Source: Candidatus Woesearchaeota archaeon (GTDB lineage Archaea > Nanobdellota > Nanobdellia > Woesearchaeales > WJIZ01). Taken from it: a stretch of 60,540 bases of DNA. This document shows, piece after piece, positions 60,413-60,540 of this stretch. The position numbers were made by a program, and so were the translations under genes. Where the stretch lies: assembly GCA_014729995.1 (NCBI GenBank), contig WJIZ01000001.1, positions 1 to 60,540 on the forward strand, read 5' to 3'. The notes under the pieces are model-generated. The model ran no database searches and was not told the origin of the DNA. It saw only the letters and a program-made list of their open reading frames with translations. Each line of letters begins with the position of its first letter. Positions within the stretch are counted from its first letter, which is position 1.

Positions 60413-60540
60413 AAGCGAGGGTTGATTTGGAAGTTTAAAAAGGTTGGGGGGAGGGAGGACTTTTAGATCTATATTGCGGAAACCAAATATTTTATTTAAA
60501 TTTTCTAAAAAGTTTAAAAGATAATAAAGTCCCCAGCGCC

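Noticed and set aside
1-60540. CRISPR array
   Set aside because: I looked for regularly spaced short repeats with unique spacers. Only coding repeats (13.4, 14.5, 16.8-17.7 kb) and the two-copy element were found, and no cas gene is present.

Overview
The window is archaeal. It carries a split-subunit archaeal RNA polymerase operon (rpoH, B'', B', A', A''), archaeal or eukaryote-like ribosomal proteins (L44e, S27e, L10e, L30e, L12/P1), aIF1A, aIF2-alpha, Nop10, a GINS subunit, Bud32, a thermosome and BHB-type tRNA introns. Many genes have a TATA-like box about 25 nt before the start codon, which implies leaderless mRNAs. The S-layer C-terminal fold at the left edge, the small charged proteins, the reduced Dph2 and the many very large secreted proteins suggest a DPANN archaeon of the Woesearchaeota/Pacearchaeota kind. 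That placement is inference. TGA is used as an ordinary stop.

Layout. 1-4.7 kb: end of an S-layer gene, a radical SAM protein, GINS, and a minus-strand translation cluster (L44e, S27e, aIF2-alpha, Nop10, PAC2) with overlapping stop/start codons. 4.75-5.6 kb: a scar with a truncated zinc-finger gene, a truncated winged-helix gene and one copy of an ~80-bp element whose inverted partner lies at 50.3 kb. 5.6-12.7 kb: enolase, aminotransferase, NOG1, L10e, Ca2+/Na+ exchanger, thermosome. 12.8-21.8 kb: an acidic protein and four exported proteins, three built from GWNL...GYW modules and carrying recent internal DNA duplications. 21.8-28 kb: iPGM, ROK kinase, the L1-L10-L12 operon, a coiled-coil protein, ApbE coupled to a 47-aa RAM-like protein. 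28.6-33 kb: HIT protein, four intron-containing tRNAs, small basic proteins, and a permease-methyltransferase fusion. 33-43.8 kb: Dph2 lacking its first domain, U32 protein, a 1318-aa subtilase, SppA, RDD protein, aIF1A, Bud32, and an intact and a degenerate HAD protein. 43.8-50.2 kb: one 2133-aa cell-surface gene. 50.4-59.5 kb: S7, S12, NusA-like, L30e and RNA polymerase. 59.6-60 kb: tRNA-Lys and tRNA-Asp, each with two introns, and a tRNA 5'-half-like fragment.

The most striking signal is in the tRNAs. All six complete tRNA genes are interrupted, with eight introns in total. Five of these are at non-canonical positions in the D-loop or T-loop. Seven fit a bulge-helix-bulge (3-nt bulge, 4-bp helix, 3-nt bulge; two of the helices contain a G-U pair next to the bulge and others a terminal G-U), and removing them restores textbook D-, anticodon and T-loops. 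Other leads are the reduced Dph2, the permease-methyltransferase fusion, the von Willebrand A domain split by LamG domains, and several coupled small genes. All assignments come from reading the sequence; no database search was run.
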